This document shows, in pieces, positions 35,035-43,574 of a DNA stretch of 64,000 nucleotides. The DNA is taken from positions 1 to 64,000 of the forward strand of contig NZ_JAIFZS010000044.1 of assembly GCF_019710635.1 (NCBI RefSeq), given 5' to 3'. Numbering within the stretch: the stretch's first letter is position 1; each line of letters begins with the position of its first letter. Made by a program: the position numbers and the translations under genes. This DNA is from Mycolicibacterium xanthum (GTDB taxonomy: Bacteria; Actinomycetota; Actinomycetes; Mycobacteriales; Mycobacteriaceae). Under the pieces are notes generated by a model. It ran no database searches, had not been told where the DNA came from, and saw nothing but the letters and a program-made list of their open reading frames with translations.

Positions 35035-35934
35035 TTGCCCGGCCCGCCCAACGCGGTGGCCCGGATGCTCGCCGTCCTCGGCGACGAATGGACGCTGCTG
35101 ATCATCCAACGAGCGCTGCTGGGGGCCCGCCGCTACGGTGACTTCACCGCCGCGCTGCCGGTGTCGCACGCGGTGCTGTCCGGCCGGCTTGCCGCACTGG
35201 TCGCCGAAGATCTGCTCACCCGCCGGGAATACCGGACCAACCCGGTCCGCTCGGAGTACCTCGTGACCGCGCGCGGTCGCGCGCTGTGGCCGATGCTCAC
35301 CTCGATCTGGGAGTGGGAGCGACGGTGGGTGGCCGATCACGCCGAACCGCTGCCGGCCATGCGACACTCGTTGTGCGGAGCCGATTTCGCGCCGCTGCTC
35401 ACCTGCCGGTCGTGCGGTGCCACGGTGGGCGCGAAGGACGTGGTGGCGCAGTGGGGCCCGAGCGGATCCTGGGAACGCTCGGTGCCATCGGCGGTGACCC
35501 GGCGCCGCGCCGGAGCGCGCCGCACCGGCGCGGGCCTGCTGTTCCCGCAGACGATGAGCGTCATCGGCGACCGGTGGGGGTTCGCGCTGCTGGTGGCCTC
35601 GTTCGTCGGCCTCTCACGGTTCACCGACTACCAGAACCAGCTCGCCGCGCCGCCGGGAACGCTCGCCGACCGACTGTCGGTGTTCACCACCGAGGGCATC
35701 CTCGACAACATCGACGGCCGCTACCGGCTGACCGAGAAGGGCCGGGCGTTCTTCCCGGTGCTGGTGTGTGCACTGGCGTGGGCGCAGCGCTGGTTCCGCA
35801 GCGCGGAGGGCCCGGCGGTGATCCTGACCCACAATGGGTGTGACCGCCGCTTCACGCCGGCCCTGGTCTGCGACCACTGCCACGGACGCCTGCGGGGGAC
35901 TCACATCCTGCCGCGGGCAGAGGGAACGACATGA
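35035..35934 (+). CDS. Tandem HxlR-type transcriptional regulator
   Basis: 299-aa regulator with two HxlR winged-helix domains in one chain. Domain 1 is at about 5-100 (VLGDEWTLLIIQRALLGARRYGDF...REYRTNPVRSEYLVTARGR). Domain 2 is at about 165-265 (VIGDRWGFALLVASFVGLSRFTDYQ...YRLTEKGRAFFPVL). Each is followed by a CxxC knuckle (CRSCGA; CDHCHG) that may bind zinc. HxlR proteins normally dimerise, so this is a built-in dimer. It probably controls the upstream thiolase/dioxygenase genes. TTG 35035 directly follows the previous stop. Confidence 0.85.
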   Translation: MPGPPNAVARMLAVLGDEWTLLIIQRALLGARRYGDFTAALPVSHAVLSGRLAALVAEDLLTRREYRTNPVRSEYLVTARGRALWPMLTSIWEWERRWVADHAEPLPAMRHSLCGADFAPLLTCRSCGATVGAKDVVAQWGPSGSWERSVPSAVTRRRAGARRTGAGLLFPQTMSVIGDRWGFALLVASFVGLSRFTDYQNQLAAPPGTLADRLSVFTTEGILDNIDGRYRLTEKGRAFFPVLVCALAWAQRWFRSAEGPAVILTHNGCDRRFTPALVCDHCHGRLRGTHILPRAEGTT

Positions 35935-36028
35935 CCACACCGGCGGATCGGCCGAATACCGGCCCTGGTCGTCGTCGACGTGCAGAACGCACAGCAACCA
36001 CCATCTTGCGCCCACGGGTCGCGCACTG
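35931..36028 (+). pseudogene. Remnant of an isochorismatase-like hydrolase gene
   Basis: ATG 35931 overlaps the regulator stop (ATGA) and reads MTTPADRPNT. After a one-base shift the sequence reads PALVVVDVQNAQ, the hallmark N-terminus of isochorismatase/nicotinamidase cysteine hydrolases. It then loses similarity after about 70 bases. This looks like the 5' stub of a formerly coupled fourth gene. Confidence 0.45.
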
Positions 36029-36047
36029 ATTCCACGACCGCACGGAC

Positions 36048-36074
36048 CTGGCACTCTCACGGCGAGAGTGCTAA
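36048..36074. promoter_or_regulatory. CIRCE element (HrcA operator)
   Basis: The right half GAGTGCTAA is perfect, the spacer is exactly 9 bases, and the left half CTGGCACTC matches TTAGCACTC at 7 of 9 positions. It lies 72 bp before the Hsp20 start. A 7-bp GC hairpin (36101-36119) then sits in the leader just before the ribosome site. Confidence 0.75.
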
Positions 36075-36146
36075 TCTCGCAGGTGCACAGTGATTTGGCT
36101 GCCCGCCGGGGTGGCGGGCTCTGAGTGACATAGGAGGTGGATTACT

Positions 36147-36596
36147 GTGCTTCGTTTTGATCCGTTCAGTGACCTCGACGCCCTGACCCGGGGCTTGCTG
36201 ACCAACCAGACAGGATCGACTCGCACTCCCCGGTTCATGCCGATGGACCTCTGCAAGATCGATGACCACTATGTGTTGACCGCCGACCTGCCCGGTGTCG
36301 ATCCCGGCTCCGTCGACGTCGACGTCGACAACGGCACGTTGACGATCTCTGCGCACCGCACCGCCCGATCGGACGATTCGGCGCAGTGGCTCGCCAACGA
36401 GCGGTTCTTCGGCAGCTACCGCCGGCAGTTGGCCCTCGGCGAGGGCATCGACACCGGTGCGATCTCCGCGACCTACGAGAACGGCGTGCTGACGGTGACC
36501 ATCCCGGTCGCCGAGCGTGCCAAGCCCCGCAAGATCGAGGTCAGCCACACCGGTAAACAGCGATCCATCGAGCCCACGACCGTCGACTCCGAGTAG
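36147..36596 (+). CDS. Hsp20/alpha-crystallin small heat-shock protein
   Basis: 149-aa ATP-independent chaperone that holds unfolding proteins. The alpha-crystallin domain spans about residues 33-125: MDLCKIDDHYVLTADLPGVDPGSV, a loop with SAHRTARSDD, FGSYRRQLALGEG, and the C-terminal YENGVLTVTIPV that docks beta4. An IEV-like tail motif (KIEVSH) aids oligomer formation. GTG 36147 has a strong AGGAGGTGG site 6 bases away. A CIRCE element upstream indicates HrcA repression and heat induction. Confidence 0.92.
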   Translation: MLRFDPFSDLDALTRGLLTNQTGSTRTPRFMPMDLCKIDDHYVLTADLPGVDPGSVDVDVDNGTLTISAHRTARSDDSAQWLANERFFGSYRRQLALGEGIDTGAISATYENGVLTVTIPVAERAKPRKIEVSHTGKQRSIEPTTVDSE

Positions 36597-36605
36597 GCCG
36601 ACCGG

Positions 36606-37202
36606 TCAGCCGTCGCGGTCCAGCCGGAACGTCAGGTTGGACCGCACGGCGGGCCATTCGATGTCCAGAATCGAATACACCACGGTGTCGCGGCGCGAAC
36701 CGTCGGGCAGTAGCTGATGACTGCGCAGTATGCCGTCGCGCTTGGCGCCCAACCGCTCGATCGCCGCACGACTGGCGGCGTTGAAGAAATGCGTGCGGAA
36801 TTCCACTGCGACACAACCCAGGTCTTCGAACGCGTGACCGAGCATCAGCAGCTTGGTCTCGGTGTTGACCCCGGAGCGCCGCGCGGCCGCCACGTACCAG
36901 GTGTTTCCGATCTCCAGCCGGCGGTTGGGACCGTCCACGTTGAGGTAGCTCGACGACCCGACCAGGGCACCGTCCCGGCCACGCACCACGAACGTCAACC
37001 CGGTCTCCGGACTCTGCAGCGCCAGGCGCATGTCGACCCAGTCACCGGCCGCCCCGGGCTTCGGCGCCGCGGTGAACCACAACCGGCCCAGTTCGCCGTC
37101 GGCGGACGCCGCTTCGATCTCCGAAAGGTGTTCACGGGTAAGCGGTTCCAGACTGACCCAGCGCTCACCGGTCAACGACACCGGCGTGACGAAGCCGCTC
37201 AC
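36606..37202 (-). CDS. GNAT-family N-acetyltransferase (RimJ/RimL type)
   Basis: 198-aa acetyl-CoA-dependent acyltransferase. The N-terminal GERWVSLEPLTREHLSEI is the RimJ/RimL-like start. The central GSSSYLNVDGPNRRLEIGNTWY (beta4-beta5) and FFNAASRAAIERLGAKRDGILR (alpha4, Asn-x-x-S motif) bind CoA. Likely substrates are protein N-termini or small amines. GTG 37202 overlaps the upstream membrane-protein stop (GTGA). It is convergent with the Hsp20 gene. Confidence 0.85.
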   Translation of the reverse strand: MSGFVTPVSLTGERWVSLEPLTREHLSEIEAASADGELGRLWFTAAPKPGAAGDWVDMRLALQSPETGLTFVVRGRDGALVGSSSYLNVDGPNRRLEIGNTWYVAAARRSGVNTETKLLMLGHAFEDLGCVAVEFRTHFFNAASRAAIERLGAKRDGILRSHQLLPDGSRRDTVVYSILDIEWPAVRSNLTFRLDRDG

Positions 37203-37657
37203 GCCGGCCCGCCACCGGCCGCCATCCGGCCCCGCGAGGTTGCCCGCCACGCCGCGAACATCGTCCAGACCGACAGCAAGACCGCCACCCCCGCCACCGA
37301 AGCGGCGACATAGAGGCCGTAACCGGCCGACACCGGCGGGTAGACGTAGAGCCGGTAGTACCAGACGGCGAGCACCACCAGAACCACCGAAATCGCCAGC
37401 GCCACCGTCGAGGCGATGCGCGCCGAGATGCCGCGCGCCGACATCGCGGCGGCCACCACCAACGTGGACGCCAGCAGCACGATCAACTGACCGACCCCGA
37501 ACCCGGGCGGCGGTACCGGCATCACACCCGCCACCCCGCCGATCGCGTTGGCCCGCCCCCCGCCGTCGGCCGAGGAACGCAACCACGGCAACCATGCGCT
37601 CACCGCAATCACCAGGGCACAAAATGCGACCAGCCAACCGGGACGGGCGCGCGCCAT
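37199..37657 (-). CDS. Small four-helix membrane protein
   Basis: 152-aa hydrophobic protein with four predicted helices (LVAFCALVIAVSAWLPWL, VGQLIVLLASTLVVAAA, IASTVALAISVVLVVLAVWYY, GYGLYVAASVAGVAVLLSVW). A glycine/proline-rich loop follows helix 1. I recognise no named family. ATG 37657 lies 25 bp from the divergent cupin gene, and its end overlaps the acetyltransferase start, so the two minus-strand genes form an operon. Confidence 0.75.
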   Translation of the reverse strand: MARARPGWLVAFCALVIAVSAWLPWLRSSADGGGRANAIGGVAGVMPVPPPGFGVGQLIVLLASTLVVAAAMSARGISARIASTVALAISVVLVVLAVWYYRLYVYPPVSAGYGLYVAASVAGVAVLLSVWTMFAAWRATSRGRMAAGGGPA

Positions 37658-37682
37658 GGCCAAAGACTACTAGGGTGAACCG

Positions 37683-38156
37683 ATGAGCGAACTCCCCGAA
37701 TGGGCGCGTCGGCTGGACCTTTCTCCCCACCCCGAGGGTGGCTGGTTCCGGGAGACCTGGCGCAGCGAGCTCACGGTTCCGCAGTCGGTTCTCCCGCCGG
37801 ACTACACCGGAACCCGCAACGCCGGCACCGCCATCCTGTTCCTGCTCATGCCCGGCCAGCACTCGGCCTGGCACACGGTGCGCAGCGCGGAACTGTGGAT
37901 GTATCACCTCGGTGGGCCGTTGCTGCTCGAGGTCGGCGACGAGTTGACCGACGCGCCGCCCGGCGACGGTCGGCACACCGCGACCACCCACCTGCTCGGC
38001 GCCGACATCGTGGCCGGGCAGAGCCCGCAGTTCGTCATCCCGCCGGGGCGCTGGCAGCGGGCCATTCCCCGCGACGACGAGCCCTGCCTGGTCAGCTGCG
38101 TGGTGGTACCCGGCTTCGACTTCGCCGACTTCGCGCTGGCGGCCGCTACCGACTGA
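37683..38156 (+). CDS. Cupin_5 (DUF985) protein
   Basis: 157-aa cupin of the DUF985 type. LDLSPHPEGGWFRETWRS opens the family. TAILFLLMPGQHSAWHTVRSAELWMYHLGGPLLLEV carries the first cupin motif, with His residues at the expected metal or ligand positions. VIPPGRWQRAIP is in the second motif. The function of this family is not settled; some members are annotated as sugar-binding or isomerase-like. Its last 11 bases overlap the end of the convergent BKACE gene. Confidence 0.8.
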   Translation: MSELPEWARRLDLSPHPEGGWFRETWRSELTVPQSVLPPDYTGTRNAGTAILFLLMPGQHSAWHTVRSAELWMYHLGGPLLLEVGDELTDAPPGDGRHTATTHLLGADIVAGQSPQFVIPPGRWQRAIPRDDEPCLVSCVVVPGFDFADFALAAATD

Positions 38157-38892
38157 GCAGCTCGACGGCGGCCGACACCAGCGCGGCGTTGCCGTCCGCG
38201 GTGGAACCGTCCGGCAACAGCAGCGTGTCCTCCATCCCGATCCTGGTCTGCACGCCCCGCACGCCCGCGTGTTCGAGCAGGGGCCAACAGCTTTCGTCGA
38301 GGCCGTGCAGCAGGATCGGGGCCGGCGAGCCGGCCGCGGCCACCATCGAGATCAGTTCGTCGGCGGTGGCGAGGTCGGCGTCGGCACCGAGTTCGATCAT
38401 CACCCGCATGCAATGCGGCGCGATGTCGGACGCGGCCCACGACTGTGCGGCCTCGGCGTGGAAGATGCCCACCTCGACCCCCAGTCCCCGCCCGAGGATC
38501 ACCTCGGCCAGCTCCGGCGATCCGGGCTCGTGCCAGTTCAGCGACGTGAAGTCGGGCAGCACGCTCCAGCTCTCGACGGCGCGCAGCCGCTGCCGGGCAT
38601 CCGGCAGCGCCCAGTACCCGGTGGTCACGCCCAGCGGCAGCCCGGGGGCGGCGTGCCGGACCGCCGCCACCGCGGCGTCCACCTCGGCGGCCAGCAGCGA
38701 ATCGACCCCGTCGGCACTCTTGGGGTGCATGTGCACCGCCTTGGCCCCCGCCGCATGCGCCGCGAGCGCCTCGGCCGCGAGCTGTTCCGGGGTGACGGGC
38801 AGGTTGGGGTGCTGGTCGGGGGTGCGGGCACCGTTGATGCACGCCTTGACGTAGATTTTCGGGATCCTGGGGCTCGTGGGGCTGGAAACCAT
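38146..38892 (-). CDS. BKACE-family (DUF849) 3-keto acid cleavage enzyme
   Basis: 248-aa TIM-barrel enzyme of the beta-keto acid cleavage family: zinc-dependent condensation-cleavage of a beta-keto acid with acetyl-CoA. KACINGARTP near the N-terminus and KAVHMHPKSADG supply the zinc histidines. LPDFTSLNWHEPGSPELAEVIL and ILLHGLDESCWPLL are further family segments. Homologs are about 270-300 aa, so it is a short member. ATG 38892 is chosen from the SPRIPKIYVKACING start. Confidence 0.8.
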   Translation of the reverse strand: MVSSPTSPRIPKIYVKACINGARTPDQHPNLPVTPEQLAAEALAAHAAGAKAVHMHPKSADGVDSLLAAEVDAAVAAVRHAAPGLPLGVTTGYWALPDARQRLRAVESWSVLPDFTSLNWHEPGSPELAEVILGRGLGVEVGIFHAEAAQSWAASDIAPHCMRVMIELGADADLATADELISMVAAAGSPAPILLHGLDESCWPLLEHAGVRGVQTRIGMEDTLLLPDGSTADGNAALVSAAVELLSR

Positions 38893-38944
38893 ACCCCCAT
38901 CTTCACCCGTCGCGGCGGGGATTTCCGCAGTAGCGTTCAGCGGC

Positions 38945-40633
38945 ATGGCACGTCACATCATCGTCTGCGGTGACGACGCCCTCGGCGTGCGGATCATCGA
39001 GGAGTTCCGCACCGCGGGCGCCCATGTGGTCACCGTGCAATCGCCGGCCGAACTGGCCGCCGCCGGGATCGCGACGGCCGAGGCGGTGGTCTGCGCCGAC
39101 GACGACGACGATCTGAACCTGGAGATCGCGCTGCTGGCCCGGCAGGCCAATCCCGGGGTGCGGGTGGTGGCGCGGCTGGCCAACTCGGTGCTGCGCGCGG
39201 CGATGGCCCAGAACAACGGGCCCGGCGCGATCCTGGACGTCGCCGACCTCGCCGCACCGTCGGTCGTCGAGGCCTGCCTGAACCGGACCACCCACACCAT
39301 CTCGGTGGCGGGGGTCGACTTCATCGTCTCCGGGGCTGCCGCTCAACAAGATTCGACGTTACGCGCGATGTTCGGCGATCTGGCCCCGGTGGCGGTCATC
39401 CACGGCGAGCATTCCCGCACACCCGGCGAGGTGATCGCCTGCCCCGGCCGCGACCACCCGGTGCGTGCCGGCGACTTGACCGCGGTGATCGGTACCGCCC
39501 ACGAGCTACGCGAGCAGGGCATCGAAGTGGCCCGGCCGCTGGCGTCGGCCGGGCCGGTCCGCTCTCCCGTGGTGCGGGCGGTGGACACCGTGAACGCATT
39601 CCGGGAGGACCTCAACCCGTTGTTCTACCGCGCGCTGGCGGCGTCGCTGACGCTGCTGATCGGCGCCACCGTGCTGTTGCGCTTCGCCTACCGGCACCCG
39701 GGCATGAGCTGGATCGATGCGCTGTACTTCTCCACCGAGACGATCGCCACCGTCGGCTACGGCGACTTCACGTTTCTCGACCAGCCGACCTGGCTGCGGA
39801 TGTTCAGCATCGTGCTGATGTTCGCCGGGGTCACGACGACGGCGATCGTGGTCGCGTTCGTCGCCGACGTCCTGCTGTCCCGCCGGCTGGCGAGTTCGTC
39901 CGGCCGGCGCCGGGTCCGGCATCTGCGCAACCACATCATCGTCGTCGGGCTGGGCTCGTTCGGCATCCGCGTCGCCACCGACCTCAAGGCCGCCGGCTAT
40001 GACGTCGCCGTCATCGAGCGTAGCGACGACAACCGCTACCTGGAGGCGGTGGCCGAACTCGGGGTGCCGGTGATCTTCGGCGACGCCACGCTGCGTCAGA
40101 CGCTGGCGGCCGCGCGCATCGACCATGCGCGCGCGGTGGCCGTGCTGACCCAGAACGACATGGTCAACGTCGAGACGGGCATCGTGCTAAAGGAGATCAG
40201 CCCGCCCCGCGTGCCGATCGTGCTGCGGATCTACGACCGCACGCTGGGCGCGGCGATCGGGTCCCGGTTCGGGTTCGAGCACGTGCGCTCGACGGTGGAG
40301 CTGGCTACCCCGTGGTTCATCGGCGCGGCGCTGGGCCTGCAGGTCCTCGGCACGTTCTCGGTGGGACAGCGGTCCTTCATGGTCGGCGGCGTGCATGTCG
40401 AACCCGGCAGCGAACTCGACGGCATCCGGATGCAGGAGCTGTCCACCCAGACCCGGGTGATCGCGATCGAGCGCCCGGGATCGGCGCTGCGGCTGCATCC
40501 CCGGCGCGACACCGCGCTGTGCGCCGGGGACACCGCCTACCTGGTCGGGCCCTACCGCGAACTGCTGGACACCCTGCGCAAGGGACAGGGCACCCAGCAG
40601 TCGGGCGTCACGACACCGGCGACGACGGGTTGA
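38945..40633 (+). CDS. NAD-binding two-RCK potassium channel protein
   Basis: 562-aa protein with an unusual order. An N-terminal RCK/TrkA-N Rossmann domain (MARHIIVCGDDALGVRI...) comes first. Then a pore module has helices flanking the selectivity filter TVGYGDF (Thr269-Phe275). A second RCK-N (RNHIIVVGLGSFGIRVATDL, NAD-type GxGxxG) and a C-terminal RCK-C domain follow. It resembles Kch/MthK-type channels gated by nucleotide or ions. The first RCK has GDDALG instead of GxGxxG and may not bind NAD. Only 52 bp separate it from the divergent BKACE gene. Confidence 0.88.
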   Translation: MARHIIVCGDDALGVRIIEEFRTAGAHVVTVQSPAELAAAGIATAEAVVCADDDDDLNLEIALLARQANPGVRVVARLANSVLRAAMAQNNGPGAILDVADLAAPSVVEACLNRTTHTISVAGVDFIVSGAAAQQDSTLRAMFGDLAPVAVIHGEHSRTPGEVIACPGRDHPVRAGDLTAVIGTAHELREQGIEVARPLASAGPVRSPVVRAVDTVNAFREDLNPLFYRALAASLTLLIGATVLLRFAYRHPGMSWIDALYFSTETIATVGYGDFTFLDQPTWLRMFSIVLMFAGVTTTAIVVAFVADVLLSRRLASSSGRRRVRHLRNHIIVVGLGSFGIRVATDLKAAGYDVAVIERSDDNRYLEAVAELGVPVIFGDATLRQTLAAARIDHARAVAVLTQNDMVNVETGIVLKEISPPRVPIVLRIYDRTLGAAIGSRFGFEHVRSTVELATPWFIGAALGLQVLGTFSVGQRSFMVGGVHVEPGSELDGIRMQELSTQTRVIAIERPGSALRLHPRRDTALCAGDTAYLVGPYRELLDTLRKGQGTQQSGVTTPATTG

Positions 40634-40665
40634 TTCCCGCGCCGGGTCGGCCGCGGAGTTCATCG

Positions 40666-42363
40666 CTACCCGGACAGTCGCTCGGCAGCCAACTTGCGCA
40701 GATCGCCGGATTTGATCTTCGCGTTGCCGGTGAGCGCGATCTCGTCGTCACGGAAGAAGAGCACGTGGCGCGGCACCTTGTAACTGGCCAGACGCTCCGA
40801 CAGAAACGCCCGGATCTCGCCGGCCTGCAGGGTCACACCGCGGTGCGGCACGACGCAGGAGACGACGACCTCACCCAGGGTCTCGTGCGGTACTCCGACG
40901 GTCTGGGCGACCTTGATGCCGGTGTGCTGGATGAGGCATTCGTCGACCTCGCGGGGGGAGACATTGGCCCCGCCCGTCTTGATGACGTCGGTGAGCCTGC
41001 CCTCCCAGTAGAGCCGGCCGTCGGCATCGAGGTAGCCGCCGTCGCCGGTGCACAGGAAGCCGTCGGCGTCGAGCGTCTCATCCAGCGGCGTGCCGATGTA
41101 GCCCAGCATCAGGGTCGGACCCTTCACGCAGATCTCCCCGGATCCACCGCGACCCACGATGGCGCCGGTGAGGGGATCCGCGATCTTGAGGGTCACACCC
41201 GGCAGCGGCACACCGCTGCTCTCGGCGTGTACCTCCGCCGGGGTGTTGGCGGGGTAATTCGTGGTGATCGTGAAGGTCTCGGTGTTGCCGTAGGCGTGAC
41301 CGGGCTCGCACCACGTGGTCGATACGGTCGGATGACGTGCGACCGGTGTCTTGACGTCCACGAACCGGATGCTGCTCAGATCCACCTGCTCCCAGTTGGG
41401 CGCGCTCTCGAGTTGCCCCCACTGGTGGGGCCACGCGAACGGAAAGTTCACCCGCTCGGCGGCCATCAACTCGAGAGCCTCCTCGGCGACGAACGTGCGC
41501 TGCAGCACCAGCGAACCGCCTGCTGCGAGGGTCGAGCCGAGCGACATGGCGAAGTTGCCCGACCAGAAGAAGCCGTTAGCGGACCAGCAGCGAACATGGT
41601 CCTCGGGCCCGAATCGGTACAGGCGCCGGAAGCGCCACATCTGAATGCAGACTCCCCGGTGCGCACTCAAGATGCCCTTCGGTTTACTGGTCGACCCGGA
41701 TGAGAAGAACAACACGCCGGGATCACTGGGCTGGACCGCCGCTGCGGTCGCCTCGACCAATCCGGGCGGCTCGCCCGCGCCGCGGGCCAGGAACTCTTCC
41801 CAGGTGTCGATGCCGGGCGCAGCTTCGCCGATCATCGCGAGCCGGCGCAGATAGGGGAACTTGGCGGATTGCAGCGTGCCGACGGCCGAACCGGCGATCG
41901 CGGGTTCGAGGTCGGTCAAGACCGCCGCGAAATCCTTCTTCAGCACGCTGCGTTCGAACAGCAACACCGACGCGCAGGACGACTGCAACAGATATTCGAG
42001 CTCGGGGCCCGTAGAGAAGGTGCTGAGCGTGGTTGCCACGCCACCGGCGATCGCGACACCGAACACCGCCGAAAGCCATTCGGGCCGGTTGGTCATCAGC
42101 ACCCCGACCCGGGTGCCCTTGCCCACGCCACAGGCCCGCAGCGCCCGGGCCACCTCGACCGCCCGATCCCACAGCTGCCGGTAGGTCCAGCGCGTGACAC
42201 CGCCACCGGCCGGAAAGGCGATCGCCTCCCGATCGCCGTACATCTGCGTCACTTCCCGCAGGAAGCCCGGCAATGTCAGCGATCCGAGACCGGGCTCTTC
42301 GGCCAGCGGAGGCCCTGAGACCAGCGAAATCGATTGCGAGGCTTCAGAAACCGCTTCGGTCAT
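40666..42363 (-). CDS. Acyl-CoA ligase (FadD-like), last gene of the catabolic operon
   Basis: 565-aa adenylate-forming enzyme. FFSSGSTSKPKG (near residue 222) is the ATP P-loop (A3), HAYGNTETFT is A5, FLCTGDGGYLDADGRLYWEGRLTDVIKTGG covers A7-A8, and NAKIKSGDLRKLA is the A10 region with its catalytic Lys. It makes an acyl-CoA from an unknown acid. Two bases separate it from the dehydratase gene upstream. It is the 3' end of the 14-gene minus-strand run and convergent with the channel gene. Confidence 0.88.
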   Translation of the reverse strand: MTEAVSEASQSISLVSGPPLAEEPGLGSLTLPGFLREVTQMYGDREAIAFPAGGGVTRWTYRQLWDRAVEVARALRACGVGKGTRVGVLMTNRPEWLSAVFGVAIAGGVATTLSTFSTGPELEYLLQSSCASVLLFERSVLKKDFAAVLTDLEPAIAGSAVGTLQSAKFPYLRRLAMIGEAAPGIDTWEEFLARGAGEPPGLVEATAAAVQPSDPGVLFFSSGSTSKPKGILSAHRGVCIQMWRFRRLYRFGPEDHVRCWSANGFFWSGNFAMSLGSTLAAGGSLVLQRTFVAEEALELMAAERVNFPFAWPHQWGQLESAPNWEQVDLSSIRFVDVKTPVARHPTVSTTWCEPGHAYGNTETFTITTNYPANTPAEVHAESSGVPLPGVTLKIADPLTGAIVGRGGSGEICVKGPTLMLGYIGTPLDETLDADGFLCTGDGGYLDADGRLYWEGRLTDVIKTGGANVSPREVDECLIQHTGIKVAQTVGVPHETLGEVVVSCVVPHRGVTLQAGEIRAFLSERLASYKVPRHVLFFRDDEIALTGNAKIKSGDLRKLAAERLSG

Positions 42364-42365
42364 CG

Positions 42366-43565
42366 CTACACCAGGGGCAGTTCGACCTCGGCCGTGCAGC
42401 TGACCAGCACGTCACCGTCCTGATTCGCCAGGCGCAGCTTCACCTGGACGAGCGGAACGCCCCACACGGACTCCGGCTCCTTGCCGATGATCTCGCCGTC
42501 GAAATACGTCACGTCGCCCTCGAAGGCGGGGTTGCGGAAGTCGGCCTTGGTGTGACGCACCATGCCGTCATAGCCCGCCCAGTAGGCAAGGTAGTCGGTG
42601 CACCACGCACCCATCGTCGCGCCGTAGCCATACGCGCGCGCCATCCCGACTTCGCTTGCCCGGTCGGCATCGATGTGGCCCCGTGACGGACCCACATACA
42701 GCCCGTCGCGCTTACGGGGATCGATCATCGCGTCTTCCTCGTCGAACGCGAAGTCCTTGCCCCAGCCCGGGTCCTGGTATACCCAGGGATCGTCGACGCC
42801 GGGTGGCGACACCCAGCGGAACGTGCCCCAGATGTTGAACAGGAATGCACGGTACTCGGTGGTGAAGCTCGCGATGGTGTGCGGGCCGATCACCCGCGGC
42901 GGCAGGGTGTCACCGATCTTCACTTCGTCGAACCGCGGTGAGATACCCATGCGGTTGGACTCGAGCCAATCGCGGCGCACCCGTTCGATCTCCTCGAGTT
43001 CGTGCTGCGTCCAGCGCTTGATCTCCCCGAGCTGGCTTTCGAACATGCCGCGTTTGGTGGCTTCCTCGTAGAGGTAGCGGATCGCCGTCGACCGCTCCTT
43101 TGCCACCAGCGTTCCGTGCTGATTCCTGTGCACGGTGTCACCGCGCGAAAACATCGTCGGCCCGGCGAATTTCGTCTCCACCACCTTGTAGTCGTGGAAT
43201 CGGCGCTCCTGGAACAGCTGGTCGCCCGGGCGTACCGGGCAGCCGTAGAACCACCACTCCTCACCACCGAAGATCAGGTGGCTGTTCGGAATGTGTCCCA
43301 CGCATGCGGGCGCGGCACCATGGCCGTAATCCAGTGCCACGGCGATGGACTGCGGTGCGATCAGACCACCGAACCTGGATTCACGAGCGAACTGCTCATT
43401 CCAGTGCACCGGGTTGGGGTAGTCCATCGCCATCACCCAGCGGCGAATGTCGGACGAGCTACACGGATCCCACAACTGCCCGCCACCGATCGGCTTGCCG
43501 ACACGATGATCGACATCGGACAGATCGAGTTCGACGCCCGGTTGTTTCGCAGACTTGCTAGCCAC
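42366..43565 (-). CDS. FAS1-like/MaoC double hot-dog dehydratase
   Basis: 399-aa protein with two hot-dog folds. The N-terminal FAS1-like dehydratase domain is at about 20-190 (WNEQFARESRFGGLIAPQSIAVALDYG, GGEEWWFYGCPVRPGDQL). A C-terminal MaoC-like domain is at about 215-395 (FTTEYRAFLFNIWGTFRW, then GHIDADRASEVGMARAYGYGATMGAWCTDYLAYWAG). This is the size and layout of ring-side-chain enoyl-CoA hydratases in actinobacterial sterol and terpenoid pathways. It probably hydrates the enoyl-CoA made by the acyl-CoA dehydrogenases of the same operon. Confidence 0.8.
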   Translation of the reverse strand: MASKSAKQPGVELDLSDVDHRVGKPIGGGQLWDPCSSSDIRRWVMAMDYPNPVHWNEQFARESRFGGLIAPQSIAVALDYGHGAAPACVGHIPNSHLIFGGEEWWFYGCPVRPGDQLFQERRFHDYKVVETKFAGPTMFSRGDTVHRNQHGTLVAKERSTAIRYLYEEATKRGMFESQLGEIKRWTQHELEEIERVRRDWLESNRMGISPRFDEVKIGDTLPPRVIGPHTIASFTTEYRAFLFNIWGTFRWVSPPGVDDPWVYQDPGWGKDFAFDEEDAMIDPRKRDGLYVGPSRGHIDADRASEVGMARAYGYGATMGAWCTDYLAYWAGYDGMVRHTKADFRNPAFEGDVTYFDGEIIGKEPESVWGVPLVQVKLRLANQDGDVLVSCTAEVELPLV

Positions 43566-43574
43566 CCAGCCTCC

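Noticed and set aside
36101..36119. RNA thermometer
   Set aside because: The stem does not include the ribosome site, so a thermometer role is unsupported; noted only as a leader hairpin.
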